A stretch of DNA of 64,000 nucleotides from Marinobacter zhejiangensis (GCF_900114775.1 NZ_FOUE01000002.1:459857-523856), one strand, 5' to 3'. Counted from the first letter of the stretch, positions 42,903 to 52,901 are shown. The notes: generated by a model not told the origin, from the letters alone. Numbers and translations: made by a program.

Positions 42903-43844
42903 TTACCTGATATGCCCTTTGGGTCCCAGCAGCGATTGCAGGAACACGGCGGGATCGTCCTGGGTTGAGAGCGTTTCACAACCGACCGCGGCGCGCCTGA
43001 GACACTGGTTCAACTGCGATTCGTGCTGTTGCACCCTGTTGGCGAAGGCCTGTTGGAACTGGTGGTCCCGGCCATCGAACCACAAGGGCCCGGAGGAGCC
43101 GGCGACGGCAAACCGGCCATTGTCCGGCAGGTGCGTTTCCAGGGGATCCTGCACCCGGATGGCCGTGACCGTATTGTGACGGGAAAGGGCGGTGAGCAGG
43201 TAACCGGTTTCGTCGCTCAGCGCCAAAAAGTCGCTGATTACAAAGACCCGGCTACCGGTATGGCACACACGCCGCGCCTCCTGAAGTGCGGTATCCAATG
43301 TGTTTCGGGGCACAAGTCCCGGTGTTTCCGGTTGCTCCTGATGCTGGTGTTGGCAGTGAGCCAAGTCGTCAAGTAGCTTGAGCACGGTCTTTTTTCGCCG
43401 GGCAGGTCGAACAACGGCGATGTCCTCTTCATTAAACACAATGCCGCCAACCTGATCGCCTGACCAGAGACCGAGCCAGGCCAGCAGCGCCGCCACCTGG
43501 GCGTTGCGAACCTGCTTGTAGGCGCCGGTACTGCCGAAGAAATGACTTCGGGACAGATCGCAGATCAGCAAAAGAGGGCGTTCACGCTCCTCCTCATACA
43601 GTTTGGTGTGCGGGGTCTGTCGTCGTGCTGTTACTCGCCAGTCGATACTGCGGATGTCATCGCCGGGTTGGTATGGGCGAACTTCCGCAAAGGCCATCCC
43701 CCGGCCACGGCGTGGTGAACGCTGCTGACCGGCTTGCAGGCTTCGGGCTGGCCTTGCGCTGGGCAGTCTGAGCGAGCGGGCTTCGGACTGGAGCCTAATC
43801 AGGCCTGGCAGATTGATGTAGGTGGTTGCGTCGGAATTGACCAT
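42903..43844 (-). CDS. DUF58 domain protein
   Basis: This 313-residue cytoplasmic protein has the DUF58 hallmark region (GRGMAFAEVRPYQPGDDIRSIDWRVTAR). DUF58 proteins have a degenerate VWA-like fold and co-occur with MoxR ATPases, as here. It lies 16 bp after moxR. Confidence 0.92.
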   Translation of the reverse strand: MVNSDATTYINLPGLIRLQSEARSLRLPSARPARSLQAGQQRSPRRGRGMAFAEVRPYQPGDDIRSIDWRVTARRQTPHTKLYEEERERPLLLICDLSRSHFFGSTGAYKQVRNAQVAALLAWLGLWSGDQVGGIVFNEEDIAVVRPARRKKTVLKLLDDLAHCQHQHQEQPETPGLVPRNTLDTALQEARRVCHTGSRVFVISDFLALSDETGYLLTALSRHNTVTAIRVQDPLETHLPDNGRFAVAGSSGPLWFDGRDHQFQQAFANRVQQHESQLNQCLRRAAVGCETLSTQDDPAVFLQSLLGPKGHIR

Positions 43845-43860
43845 GGTGCCGGCGTTTGCC

Positions 43861-44823
43861 TCAGGCTGTAACGGGCACGGTATCGAGCAAGCGCTGGATA
43901 ACCGTATCCGGGGTCATGCCTTCCGCTTCGGCTTCGAAGGTCAGCAGCAGGCGGTGGCGCAGCACGTCAAAAGCCACATTTCTTACGTCGTCTGGAGTAA
44001 CGTAATCACGACCATCAAGCCAGGCCAGCGATCGGGCGCAGCGATCCAGGGCGATGGTACCGCGGGGGCTGGCCCCGAACGCGGTCCAGCGTCCCAGTTC
44101 CGGGTCAAGGCTGCCCGGGTCACGGCTGGCAAGAACCAGTGCCAGCAAATACTCCTCCACGGCCTCCGCCATAAACACTTCACTGACTGCGTTGCGGGCT
44201 TCGAATACCTGCTCCGCGGTGATCTTTACGGCGGCAGGGGCTTGTCCTTGCCGGTAGTCGTTGCGGGCAAGGTGGAGAATGGCTCGCTCCGCATCTGCGG
44301 ACGGGTAATCGATAACCACGTGCATCAGGAAACGGTCGAGCTGGGCCTCCGGCAGTGGGTAGGTGCCTTCCTGTTCGATGGGGTTCTGGGTCGCCATGAC
44401 CAGGAACAGCCGGTCCAGGGGGAAGGTTCTCATACCGACACTGATCTGCCGCTCTCCCATGGCCTCCAGCAGGGCTGACTGTACCTTCGCCGGCGCCCGG
44501 TTGATCTCATCGGCCAGCACCAGGTTATGGAAGATGGGGCCTTTCTGGAACTCAAACTGTCCGGTTTCCGGGCGGTAGATCTCGCTGCCGGTCACGTCAG
44601 ACGGTAACAGGTCGGGAGTAAACTGGATGCGGTGAAAGTCCCCCTCCAGGTGGTCTGCCAGGGCCTTGATGGCCGTGGTCTTTGCCAGCCCCGGAGCGCC
44701 TTCGACCAGCAGGTGACCGTCGGCCAACAGGGCAATGAGCAAACGCTCCACTAGCGTTTCCTGGCCAATAATCCGTTTGGCGAGTTGTGATCTGAGCTCC
44801 CCGAAGGTTTGTTGCAGAGACAT
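43861..44823 (-). CDS. moxR: MoxR-family AAA+ ATPase (bat operon)
   Basis: The 320-residue ATPase has Walker A EGAPGLAKTTA, Walker B LVLADEINRAPAK and sensor 1 ATQNPIEQEGTYPLPEAQLDRF. It leads a moxR-DUF58-DUF4381-batA-batB/C-batD operon and probably acts as a chaperone on the VWA proteins. It is divergent from the glutamate dehydrogenase gene. Confidence 0.95.
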   Translation of the reverse strand: MSLQQTFGELRSQLAKRIIGQETLVERLLIALLADGHLLVEGAPGLAKTTAIKALADHLEGDFHRIQFTPDLLPSDVTGSEIYRPETGQFEFQKGPIFHNLVLADEINRAPAKVQSALLEAMGERQISVGMRTFPLDRLFLVMATQNPIEQEGTYPLPEAQLDRFLMHVVIDYPSADAERAILHLARNDYRQGQAPAAVKITAEQVFEARNAVSEVFMAEAVEEYLLALVLASRDPGSLDPELGRWTAFGASPRGTIALDRCARSLAWLDGRDYVTPDDVRNVAFDVLRHRLLLTFEAEAEGMTPDTVIQRLLDTVPVTA

Positions 44824-45055
44824 GGACGATACGGCTCCTGACTAAAGTCGTAAGTGTAATTTCGGACCGAAAAACATGGCTCCAGTCTTCGGGGCGAGGG
44901 GACAAAAATCAAGGGTTTGACTATGCTTTTCGAGACGGTGTGCGTGTTTTCCAAGGCCCTGGTATGTGGGGTGAGGCGCACCAGCTCTGGCTTTCCGTCG
45001 GAACGCCGGGTGGACCGGGCATCATTACCATTCCTTCACAGAAATTGAGGTCGAT

Positions 45056-48000
45056 ATGAACACGCTGACAGTGGCCAGCAAAGCACAGTTTTTTGAGCAG
45101 CTGGCAGAGGCGGTTAACGAGAAGATCGAGAAGAAAGAAGCCAAGCGGATCATCGAGTTTGCATCGCAATATCTGTCGCATATGCCACTGGATGAACTGG
45201 TCAGCCGGAGATTCTCCGATACCTACGGCTCGGTACTTGCTGCCTGGCAGTTTTTCCAGACCCTCAAGCCAGAGCAGTCGCTGGTTTCGGTGTTCAATCC
45301 CGACCTGGAAAGTGACGGTTGGCAATCAACCCATACCGTTATCTTTATCCTCCACCCGAATATTCCATTCCTGATTGATTCTGTCCGCATTGCGATTAAC
45401 CAGCGCGAAATTGGTACCCATACCATCCATCATGCGGTGTTCCAGGTCGACCGGGATCGCAATGGCAAGCTCAAGAAGCTGCACACCACCGGGCGTTCCA
45501 CGTCGAAAATGGACTACGAGGCCCTCATTGTTCTGGAAATCGACAGGCACAGCGACCCGGCCGAACTGGCGCGGCTGGGGAACGTCCTGCAGACCGTCTT
45601 GCACGAAGTGCGTATCGCCGTCGCGGATTTTCCGCTGGTCACCGCAAAGGTTCAGGAAATCCTGAAAGAGCTGGACGATTCCCAGGCCAAGATCACCGCT
45701 GAAGACAAGGACGAAGCCCGTGCCTTCCTGCAGTGGCTGTCGGAAGATCGCTTTACGTTCCTGGGGTACGATGAATACGACTTCGCCAAGGGGCGGGGGG
45801 GCACGGTGGTGCAGCGGGTGCCGAACTCTGAACTGGGGATACTCCGGGTCAACAACGAACGGCCCGACAAGGTGCACCTTAACGAGTTGCCCCAGCGCAC
45901 CCGCCATGAGATGACCCGCACCGAAGACCTGTTCATCTTTGCCAAATCGGCACAGCGTTCCCGAGTTCACCGGCCGGCTTATCCGGATTACATCGCGGTC
46001 AAAAAATTCAACAGTAAAGGTGAGGTCGTTGGCGAGCGCCGTTTTCTCGGGCTTTATACGTCAAGGGTGTACAACGAACGGCCGGATGAAATTCCACTGC
46101 TGAGACGGAAAACTGAAGCAGTCATGGAAGCGTCTGGCTTTCTGAGGGACGATTATGCAGGCAAGGAGTTGGAGCAAATCCTGGTGGTGTATCCAAGGGA
46201 TGAGCTGTTCCAGATTTCCGCCGAAGAGCTGCTGAAGACTGCACTGGATATCCTCTACATTCAGGAGCGGCGTCAGGTCCGGTTGTTCATGCGGGAAGAC
46301 GTCTACGGCCAGTTTGTGACTTGCCTGTGTTACTTCCCCCGGGACATCTACAACACCGAGCTACGCCTGAAGGTGGAAAACGTCCTGAGGGCAAGTTTGG
46401 GGGCGGAAGATATCGAGTTCGTCACCCATTTCTCGGAGTCGGTGCTGGCCCGGGTTCAGTTCACCATCCGGGTGCCTCAAATGGACAACCGGCTGTTGCC
46501 GGTGGCCGAGTTGCAGGAAAAGATCGTCGATCTGGCGCAATCCTGGCTCGATGGTCTGGAAGAGGCACTGACGGAAACCTACGGTGAGGAGCGCGGTAAC
46601 GAGATTTGTCGGCTGTTTGGGGGCGCGTTCCCGGCCAGTTACCAGGATATGTTCTCCCCCCGGCGGGCGGCCATCGACCTTGAGCACATTACTTCAGTGG
46701 TCACCACCAAGCGGCTGGCCATGAGCTTTTACCGAGCCCTGGAAGAGAACGAAAGTACCTTTCACTTCAAGCTTTTCCACCCGGATATACCGCTGCCGCT
46801 CTCTGATGTCATGCCCATCTTCGAAAACCTGGGGTTCCGGGTGCTCGGCGAGCACCCCTTCGAAGTGATCGACCGTAATGATCGCACGGTGTGGATTCAT
46901 GATTTTTCGTTGCAGGCCAGCAGCGGCGTCATTGTCGATATTCATCGTATCAAGCCAATCTTTGAAGAACTGTTCAGTCGCGTCTGGTATGGCGAAGCCG
47001 AAAACGATGCCTTCAACCGCCTGTTGCTGTCGTCCTATATGGATTGGCGGGAGATAGCGCTGCTCCGCACCTATGCCCGTTACATGCGGCAGATCCGGAT
47101 CTCCAACAGCCAGACGTTTATCTCCAATACCCTGGTCAATCACGTAGGGCTTGCTCGCCGCTTGCTGGATTTCTTTACTGCTCGTTTCAACCCCGAGCGC
47201 TACCAGAGTGCTGCCAAGTGCACAGCGGCGCAGCAGAAGCTGGAAATCGAGTTCAATGCCGCCCTTGATGACGTGGATAACCTCAGTGAAGACCGGGTGT
47301 TGAGGCTTTACCTGGAGTTGATGCAGGCGACCCTGCGAACCAACTATTACCAGCCGGATCAGGATGGCAAGCCCAAGCCCTACATCAGCTTGAAATTCGA
47401 CCCTTCCAACATCCCGGACATGCCGCTGCCACTGCCGATGTTCGAAATCTTCGTCTATTCGCCGCGAGTTGAGGGAGTCCACCTTAGGGGTGGCCGGGTC
47501 GCCCGTGGTGGCCTGCGTTGGTCGGACCGTTTTGAGGACTACCGCACCGAGATACTGGGGCTGGTAAAAGCCCAGCAGGTGAAAAACGCGGTTATTGTGC
47601 CGGTTGGGGCGAAGGGCGGCTTTGTCGCCAAGCAGCTGCCTGACCCTGCGGACCGGGATGCGTATCTGAAAGAGGGCGTCGAGGCCTACAAGACCTTCAT
47701 TCGTGGGCTACTCGATGTCACTGACAACCTGGTGGACTCCAGCATTCAGCCTCCGGAACGGGTCGTGCGTCACGATGAGGATGACCATTACCTGGTCGTG
47801 GCTGCGGACAAGGGGACGGCCACATTCTCTGACATCGCCAATGGTCTGGCCGCTGAGTATGGTTTCTGGATGGGGGATGCGTTTGCCTCCGGCGGCAGCC
47901 ATGGCTATGACCACAAAAAGATGGGAATCACGGCGAAGGGGGCCTGGGTCTCGGTCGAGCGACACTTCCGCGAGCTGGGTATCAATCCGGCTCAGGACGA

Positions 48001-49933
48001 GTTTACCGCGATTGGTATCGGCGACATGGCCGGGGATGTTTTCGGCAATGGCTTGCTCCGTTCTGACAAAACTCGCCTGGTGGCCGCGTTCAACCATATG
48101 CACATCTTTGTCGACCCCGACCCTGACCCCGGCAAGAGTTACGCCGAGCGGGAGCGGTTATTCAAACTGCCTCGCTCCGCCTGGTCAGACTACGACAGCA
48201 CGTTGATCTCCAAGGGTGGCGGTGTGTTCAGTCGCAGCGCCAAGTCGATCCCAGTCAGTGCCGAGATGAAGAAGCTGCTCGGTATCAAGGCGGATCGGGT
48301 GCCCCCCAATATGCTGATCTCCCACATTCTGAAGGCCGGGGTGGATCTGCTCTGGTTTGGCGGTATCGGTACTTACGTCAAAGCCGGCAGCGAATCCCAT
48401 GGGGACGTGGGCGACAAGGCCAACGATGGCTTGCGGATCAATGGCTCGGACCTGCGCTGCAAAGTGATCGGTGAGGGCGGCAACCTGGGGATGACCCAGC
48501 TTGGGCGGATTGAATACGCTCTCAAGGGTGGCCGTCTCAATACCGACTTTATAGATAATGCGGGCGGGGTGGATTGCTCAGACCATGAGGTCAACATGAA
48601 GATCCTGCTCAATCGTGTCGTGGGCAGTGGGGATCTGACCGAGAAGCAGCGGAATGTGCTGTTGGAGCAAATGACCGATCGGGTGTCCGAGCTGGTCCTT
48701 AAAAACAACTATCGCCAGACCCAGGCACTGAGTATCGCCAACCTGGAAGCCACCTCGCGCCTGGAGGAATACCGGCGCCTGATGACGAGCCTGGAGAGTC
48801 AGGACAAACTGAACCGGGCCCTGGAGTTCCTTCCAGACGATGAAACCCTGTCTGAGCGCAAGCTCGACAAACTTGGCCTGACCCGGCCCGAGCTTTCCGT
48901 GCTGATTTCCTACGTCAAGGGCGACCTCAAGCAAACGCTGATTGCCAGTGATCTGCCCGACCAGCCCTCGCTGGAGCCGGAGATGTACAAGGTCTTTCCG
49001 GATACCCTGGTTAAAAAGTTCGCGTCCGAACTGAGTGATCACCAACTGAAGCGGGAAATTATCGCTACCCAGATTGCCAACGACATGGTCAATCATATGG
49101 GGATCACTTTTGTGGAGCGGCTGATGCAGTCTACCGGCGCCAGCCCTTCAGCCATTGCCCTGGCATGGATTATCGCCCGTGACATCTTCCAGCTGGACAC
49201 CTGGTGGGACCGCATCGAAGAGCTGGATTACAAGGTTCCGGCCGCGCTTCAGATGGAACTGATGAACAGCCTTATGCGGCTGATCCGTCGGGCGGTGCGC
49301 TGGCTGCTTCGTAATCGCCGCAGTGAGCTCAGTGTCGACAGTCATATGGGCCGCTTCTCCGAGGGGATTGTCGCCATAGCGGGCAACCTCCAGGAATACC
49401 TGGGAGAGCAGGCCCGTGCCGAATGGCAGCGCCGGCATGATGGCTATGTCGCCCAAGGCATCCCGGCGGACCTGGCGGCGGTCGTTTCAGGGGAGTCCTA
49501 TCTCTACTCGGCTCTGGGCATTATCGAGGCTCAGGAAGCCACCAAGATGCCGCTGAAAGTTGTGGCTAACCTTTACTACACCCTGGGCGACAAGCTCGAC
49601 CTGACCTGGTTTGCCGATGCCATTGCCGGCCTGGTTCCCGCGTCCCATTGGCAGGCCCTGGCCCGTGAAAGTTTCCGGGAAGACCTGGACTGGCAGCAAC
49701 GGGCTTTGACCACTGGTGTATTGAAGATTGCGTGTCATTCCGGGGATACCGATACCTGCCTGGATAGCTGGATGGGACAGTACGAACCAATGATTGCTCG
49801 CTGGAAAGGCATGCTGGCAGAGCTTAAGGGGGTTCGCGAGCCAGAGTACGCCATGTTCTCGGTTGCCTTGAGGGAGCTGCTGGATCTGGCGCAAAGCACC
49901 ATTCACACCCCGTTGGCAGGGGAGGCCGGCTGA
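45056..49933 (+). CDS. gdhB: NAD-specific glutamate dehydrogenase, large (180-kDa) class
   Basis: The 1625-residue enzyme converts glutamate to 2-oxoglutarate and ammonia. Its length matches the bacterial L-GDH180 class. The catalytic domain lies around residues 800-1230, with VPVGAKGGFVAKQLP containing the active-site lysine region. The flanking long N- and C-terminal regulatory domains are typical; the N-terminus contains ACT-like segments. A GAGG site precedes the ATG. It is monocistronic, with a 150-bp gap to the next small gene. Confidence 0.97.
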   Translation: MNTLTVASKAQFFEQLAEAVNEKIEKKEAKRIIEFASQYLSHMPLDELVSRRFSDTYGSVLAAWQFFQTLKPEQSLVSVFNPDLESDGWQSTHTVIFILHPNIPFLIDSVRIAINQREIGTHTIHHAVFQVDRDRNGKLKKLHTTGRSTSKMDYEALIVLEIDRHSDPAELARLGNVLQTVLHEVRIAVADFPLVTAKVQEILKELDDSQAKITAEDKDEARAFLQWLSEDRFTFLGYDEYDFAKGRGGTVVQRVPNSELGILRVNNERPDKVHLNELPQRTRHEMTRTEDLFIFAKSAQRSRVHRPAYPDYIAVKKFNSKGEVVGERRFLGLYTSRVYNERPDEIPLLRRKTEAVMEASGFLRDDYAGKELEQILVVYPRDELFQISAEELLKTALDILYIQERRQVRLFMREDVYGQFVTCLCYFPRDIYNTELRLKVENVLRASLGAEDIEFVTHFSESVLARVQFTIRVPQMDNRLLPVAELQEKIVDLAQSWLDGLEEALTETYGEERGNEICRLFGGAFPASYQDMFSPRRAAIDLEHITSVVTTKRLAMSFYRALEENESTFHFKLFHPDIPLPLSDVMPIFENLGFRVLGEHPFEVIDRNDRTVWIHDFSLQASSGVIVDIHRIKPIFEELFSRVWYGEAENDAFNRLLLSSYMDWREIALLRTYARYMRQIRISNSQTFISNTLVNHVGLARRLLDFFTARFNPERYQSAAKCTAAQQKLEIEFNAALDDVDNLSEDRVLRLYLELMQATLRTNYYQPDQDGKPKPYISLKFDPSNIPDMPLPLPMFEIFVYSPRVEGVHLRGGRVARGGLRWSDRFEDYRTEILGLVKAQQVKNAVIVPVGAKGGFVAKQLPDPADRDAYLKEGVEAYKTFIRGLLDVTDNLVDSSIQPPERVVRHDEDDHYLVVAADKGTATFSDIANGLAAEYGFWMGDAFASGGSHGYDHKKMGITAKGAWVSVERHFRELGINPAQDEFTAIGIGDMAGDVFGNGLLRSDKTRLVAAFNHMHIFVDPDPDPGKSYAERERLFKLPRSAWSDYDSTLISKGGGVFSRSAKSIPVSAEMKKLLGIKADRVPPNMLISHILKAGVDLLWFGGIGTYVKAGSESHGDVGDKANDGLRINGSDLRCKVIGEGGNLGMTQLGRIEYALKGGRLNTDFIDNAGGVDCSDHEVNMKILLNRVVGSGDLTEKQRNVLLEQMTDRVSELVLKNNYRQTQALSIANLEATSRLEEYRRLMTSLESQDKLNRALEFLPDDETLSERKLDKLGLTRPELSVLISYVKGDLKQTLIASDLPDQPSLEPEMYKVFPDTLVKKFASELSDHQLKREIIATQIANDMVNHMGITFVERLMQSTGASPSAIALAWIIARDIFQLDTWWDRIEELDYKVPAALQMELMNSLMRLIRRAVRWLLRNRRSELSVDSHMGRFSEGIVAIAGNLQEYLGEQARAEWQRRHDGYVAQGIPADLAAVVSGESYLYSALGIIEAQEATKMPLKVVANLYYTLGDKLDLTWFADAIAGLVPASHWQALARESFREDLDWQQRALTTGVLKIACHSGDTDTCLDSWMGQYEPMIARWKGMLAELKGVREPEYAMFSVALRELLDLAQSTIHTPLAGEAG

Positions 49934-49960
49934 AGATGAGGGGGTGTACCTGACGATTTT

Positions 49961-50056
49961 GGTCACTTTGTCGCAAAAATGACGCGCTATGTGTCAATTA
50001 ATGTCAAAAATTCGTGATGTGCGTCAACCAATGTCGCTGCCTGTCGCTTGTATACT
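49961..50056 (+). promoter_or_regulatory. Phased TGTC repeat array and -10 of a small gene
   Basis: Pentamers of the form xGTCA/xGTCG occur at 49961, 49969, 49992, 50002, 50022, 50032 and 50042. The last five sit in one 10-bp register, missing only the 50012 position. A -10 TATACT is at 50051-50056 with no recognisable -35. This is the layout of an activator-dependent promoter with tandem direct-repeat sites on one DNA face. Confidence 0.5.
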
Positions 50057-50083
50057 GGCCGTGTTGTTAAACGGAGGTAATAC

Positions 50084-50257
50084 ATGCGACAGGTAATCAA
50101 CAAGGCATTGAGCGCCATTGGTCAACGCAAGTCTCGTTCCCAGGCAGGCCGGGGGCAGGTTGACGCAAAACCGGAGTCTGAAAAGACAGAAGTGGCGTCG
50201 TTTGGTATGTCCCCCGAAGATGCTTTGCGGGTTGGTACCGTCGCTGGTTACAAGTAA
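50084..50257 (+). CDS. Small basic protein of 57 residues, unknown
   Basis: An ATG behind a strong ACGGAGGTAA ribosome-binding site opens a 57-residue frame starting MRQVINKALSAIGQRKSRSQ and ending EDALRVGTVAGYK. It has an amphipathic N-terminus and a basic middle, with no membrane segment. It has its own -10 element and repeat array upstream and a hairpin terminator downstream, which supports a real gene. I do not recognise the family. Confidence 0.65.
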   Translation: MRQVINKALSAIGQRKSRSQAGRGQVDAKPESEKTEVASFGMSPEDALRVGTVAGYK

Positions 50258-50308
50258 TGGACCGGTAATCGTCAGCCGGCGAGACTCCCGCACCGAATCA
50301 CGATAAAG

Positions 50309-50342
50309 TATCCCGCCTGTTGACCACAGCCGGGATATTTTT
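50309..50342 (+). terminator. Intrinsic terminator directly before rsmC
   Basis: TATCCCG and CGGGATA form a 7-bp stem around a 15-nt loop, followed by five T that run straight into the rsmC ATG at 50343. It closes the small-gene transcript. Its right arm also contains the only Shine-Dalgarno-like GGGA for rsmC. Confidence 0.7.
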
Positions 50343-51371
50343 ATGTCTGCTCTCCCCAACTCACACGCTGCCCTGCTGAAGAATCAGGCGTTGCTGTCAG
50401 GTCCGACTGCGCTTGTCGGCCTGTCAGACCCTGCATTGCTGACTCAGCTTGCCGTTGCTGGCACGGTGATCTATGACCATTTTGGCGCCTACTGCCAGGC
50501 GGATGCGTTGCCTGGCTGGAAGGCCCTTTTCGGGTATTTCGATCCCACCATGCCGGTGGGCTCTTTTGATACCGTGGTGGTGTTTATGCCAAAGGCCAAG
50601 GCAGAGTTATCGCTGCGGCTGAGGTTGGCTGAGACGTTGGTAAAGGGCGGGGGGCAGGTTCTCCTGGTTGGCGAGAAGCGGGAAGGCATTGCCGGGGCGG
50701 TCAAGCAGTTGCAGGCGTTTGCGCCGAAAGCCTGCAAAGTGGACAGTGCTCGCCATTGCCAGGTCTGGCAGGCGCCGGTCATGAACACGGGCTCACCGCT
50801 GGTTGAGTCGGAGTGGTTGAGCTGGCACTCCGTGGATGTGGCTGGCACGAGCGTTGAGATTGCCGGGCTACCGGGTATTTTCAGCGATGGGCGGCTGGAT
50901 GATGGTACCCGAATGCTTCTCGAAACCCTGGCCAGGGAGCCGGTGGCTGGGCCTGTGCTGGACTTTGCCTGTGGTGCTGGAGTGATGGGTGCCTGGTTGC
51001 ACGCACACGGGTTTGCCGGACGGGTTGACGGCGTGGATGTGCAGGCACAAGCCGTAAGCTGCGCCCGGGAAAGCTATCGTCGTTGTGGCGCGGGGGGGGA
51101 GATCATGGCGGGTGACGGGCTCGATCGTATTGAGGGTCGTTATCAGAGTATTGTCACCAACCCACCATTTCACCATGGGGTGAAAACGGATACCTCGATG
51201 ACCAGCCGTTTTCTCCATCAGGTTTCGGCCCACCTGAATAAAGGGGGCGAGTTGAGACTGGTGGCGAACAGTTTTCTGCCCTACGAAACCTTGATTCGCG
51301 AACATGTTGGGCCGTGTGAGGTGCTGGCGGCAGATCGTCGCTTCACGGTGTATCGGGCTCGTCGTCACTGA
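50343..51371 (+). CDS. rsmC: 16S rRNA guanine-N2 methyltransferase RsmC-like
   Basis: This 342-residue protein has the two-domain layout of RsmC (m2G1207 of 16S rRNA). A degenerate N-terminal methyltransferase-like domain is followed by the catalytic domain with SAM motif [19 protein letters not shown] and the guanine-N2 motif [11 protein letters not shown]. The start codon abuts a terminator T run, so expression may depend on readthrough or a promoter in the preceding gene. Confidence 0.9.
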   Translation: MSALPNSHAALLKNQALLSGPTALVGLSDPALLTQLAVAGTVIYDHFGAYCQADALPGWKALFGYFDPTMPVGSFDTVVVFMPKAKAELSLRLRLAETLVKGGGQVLLVGEKREGIAGAVKQLQAFAPKACKVDSARHCQVWQAPVMNTGSPLVESEWLSWHSVDVAGTSVEIAGLPGIFSDGRLDDGTRMLLETLAREPVAGPVLDFACGAGVMGAWLHAHGFAGRVDGVDVQAQAVSCARESYRRCGAGGEIMAGDGLDRIEGRYQSIVTNPPFHHGVKTDTSMTSRFLHQVSAHLNKGGELRLVANSFLPYETLIREHVGPCEVLAADRRFTVYRARRH

Positions 51372-51453
51372 ATTGTCCTCTCCCTGTCATATCGTCGTCA
51401 TCGCCCTGGTGGAGCTTAGTCGGTAGTACCAAGTTCCCCGGCGGAGACGACTG

Positions 51454-52305
51454 ATGCACAGATACCGCAGCGTATTCATATCCGATGTTCACTTGGGGTC
51501 GGCAGACTGCCAGGCCGAATACCTTCTGGACTTCCTGGACAATGTTGAGTGTGAAACGCTCTACCTGGTCGGCGACATTATTGACCTGATCGCCATGCAG
51601 CGGCGGGTGCATTTCCCTGACTCCCATCAGGCCATCGTTCGCAAATTGATGGCGATTGCCGCATCCGGAACCCGGGTGGTCTACATTCCGGGCAACCACG
51701 ACGAATTTATGCGCCATTTCTGTGGCCAGACATTGTCCGGTATCGAACTGAAGCAGAAGGCGATTCATACCACGGCAGATGGTCGTCGCTTTGTTGTTTG
51801 TCATGGCGACCAGTTTGACCAGGTGGTCCGATGCAGCCCGCTGATGTTGCTGGTGGGCGACCGCGCCCATGGCCTGCTGTTGCGACTTAACCGCTGGTTC
51901 AACGCCTGGCGCCGCATGCGTAACAAGCCCTATTGGTCGCTGGCGGCGTGGGTTAAGACCCGGATTGGTAAGGCCCGGTCATTTATCCGCCGGTTCGAGA
52001 TGGCAGCGCTCACCGTGGCCGAGCGTGGAAACTACGATGGCTTTATTTGTGGTCATATCCACTCCGCCGGCTTCCTGCGGAGCCAGGACGGGCTGTACTG
52101 CAACGATGGGGATTGGGTCGAGCACTGTACCGCCCTGGTGGAAAACGACAATGGCCGCCTGGAAATTCTGCACTGGTCAGAGCAACCGGGTGTGGTGGAG
52201 CGGGAGCCAGAGGAGCCCGCGCCGGAGTTTGTCCGTGGCCCGCGCCCGGTCATCGATACCCTGTCTCAGGCCTTTATTGAACAGGTCAACGCCGAGCCCA
52301 AATAG
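51454..52305 (+). CDS. UDP-2,3-diacylglucosamine diphosphatase-like metallophosphoesterase
   Basis: The 283-residue protein has all calcineurin-type motifs in order: SDVHLGS, GDIIDL, GNHDEF, HGDQFD and GHIHSAG. It belongs to the LpxH-like group (COG2908), whose LpxH members cleave UDP-2,3-diacylglucosamine in lipid A synthesis. The subgroup with a W-rich middle and longer C-terminus is less well characterised, so the exact substrate is uncertain. Confidence 0.85.
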   Translation: MHRYRSVFISDVHLGSADCQAEYLLDFLDNVECETLYLVGDIIDLIAMQRRVHFPDSHQAIVRKLMAIAASGTRVVYIPGNHDEFMRHFCGQTLSGIELKQKAIHTTADGRRFVVCHGDQFDQVVRCSPLMLLVGDRAHGLLLRLNRWFNAWRRMRNKPYWSLAAWVKTRIGKARSFIRRFEMAALTVAERGNYDGFICGHIHSAGFLRSQDGLYCNDGDWVEHCTALVENDNGRLEILHWSEQPGVVEREPEEPAPEFVRGPRPVIDTLSQAFIEQVNAEPK

Positions 52306-52337
52306 GGCGCGGCGAACCCTTATAAAAACGTCAGACG

Positions 52338-52362
52338 AAAAAAAGCCCCTGGGGTAAGGGGC
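52338..52362 (-). terminator. Intrinsic terminator between convergent genes
   Basis: On the minus strand GCCCC-TTACCCCA-GGGGC is followed by seven T, a good terminator for the 52400-52846 gene. The same stem lies downstream of the plus-strand metallophosphoesterase gene, so it may serve both. Confidence 0.85.
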
Positions 52363-52399
52363 AAATAGGCGTGCATCCCATGAGGGTCACAACCTGAAA

Positions 52400-52846
52400 T
52401 CATTCGGCGTTTGCGTCAGCCTTGTCAGCGCCTGACTGAAGCTGCTGGGTCAGCCCACGCAGTTGCTCAACCGCACGGCGAGCCTGAGATTCCGCTCGAT
52501 CGCGAGCTTCCTGAATCTTGGGCTTAACTTCCGCTTCGTAGGTTTTTCCCGCCTGCTCGCTGACATAGGCTGTCATCATATTGGCGTCCCACCACAGCTT
52601 CTTGCGAAGGTCGTAGGTAGCCACGTCAAGCTGGCGGGCCAACGCTTTCAAAGACGGGTTCTTTTTGCGAACCTGCGCCACAACGTGGCTCAGCGTGGTT
52701 GGCTCGGACACGTCAGCGCCCATATCCGCCAAGACTTTTTTCAGCTCTGCGGTGGCCCAGTCCAGGGTCGGACGGACCTGATCTTCCAGGCGCTTGCGGG
52801 TGGCCTGAACGGATTCGAGACCGTTTTTCAGGGAGTCCTGAATCAT
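52400..52846 (-). CDS. Hypothetical helical (coiled-coil) protein
   Basis: This 148-residue soluble, charged and almost entirely helical protein has no signal peptide. It starts IQDSLKNGLESVQATRKRLEDQV and ends in an Ala/Gln/Asp-rich tail. The overall look is phasin- or heat-tolerance-like, but I see no diagnostic motif. It is monocistronic with its own terminator and is divergent from rlmG across a 127-bp gap with a CTAG cluster. Confidence 0.7.
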   Translation of the reverse strand: MIQDSLKNGLESVQATRKRLEDQVRPTLDWATAELKKVLADMGADVSEPTTLSHVVAQVRKKNPSLKALARQLDVATYDLRKKLWWDANMMTAYVSEQAGKTYEAEVKPKIQEARDRAESQARRAVEQLRGLTQQLQSGADKADANAE

Positions 52847-52901
52847 CGTACTGTCCTTCTCTATCGTCGGTAGCTATTACCAAATCATCTTGGGAGCAAC
52901 T

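Noticed and set aside
50041..50058. LexA-box-like CTGT...ACTGG before the small gene
   Set aside because: The right half lacks ACAG and the spacing is wrong; the bases belong to the phased repeat array and -10.
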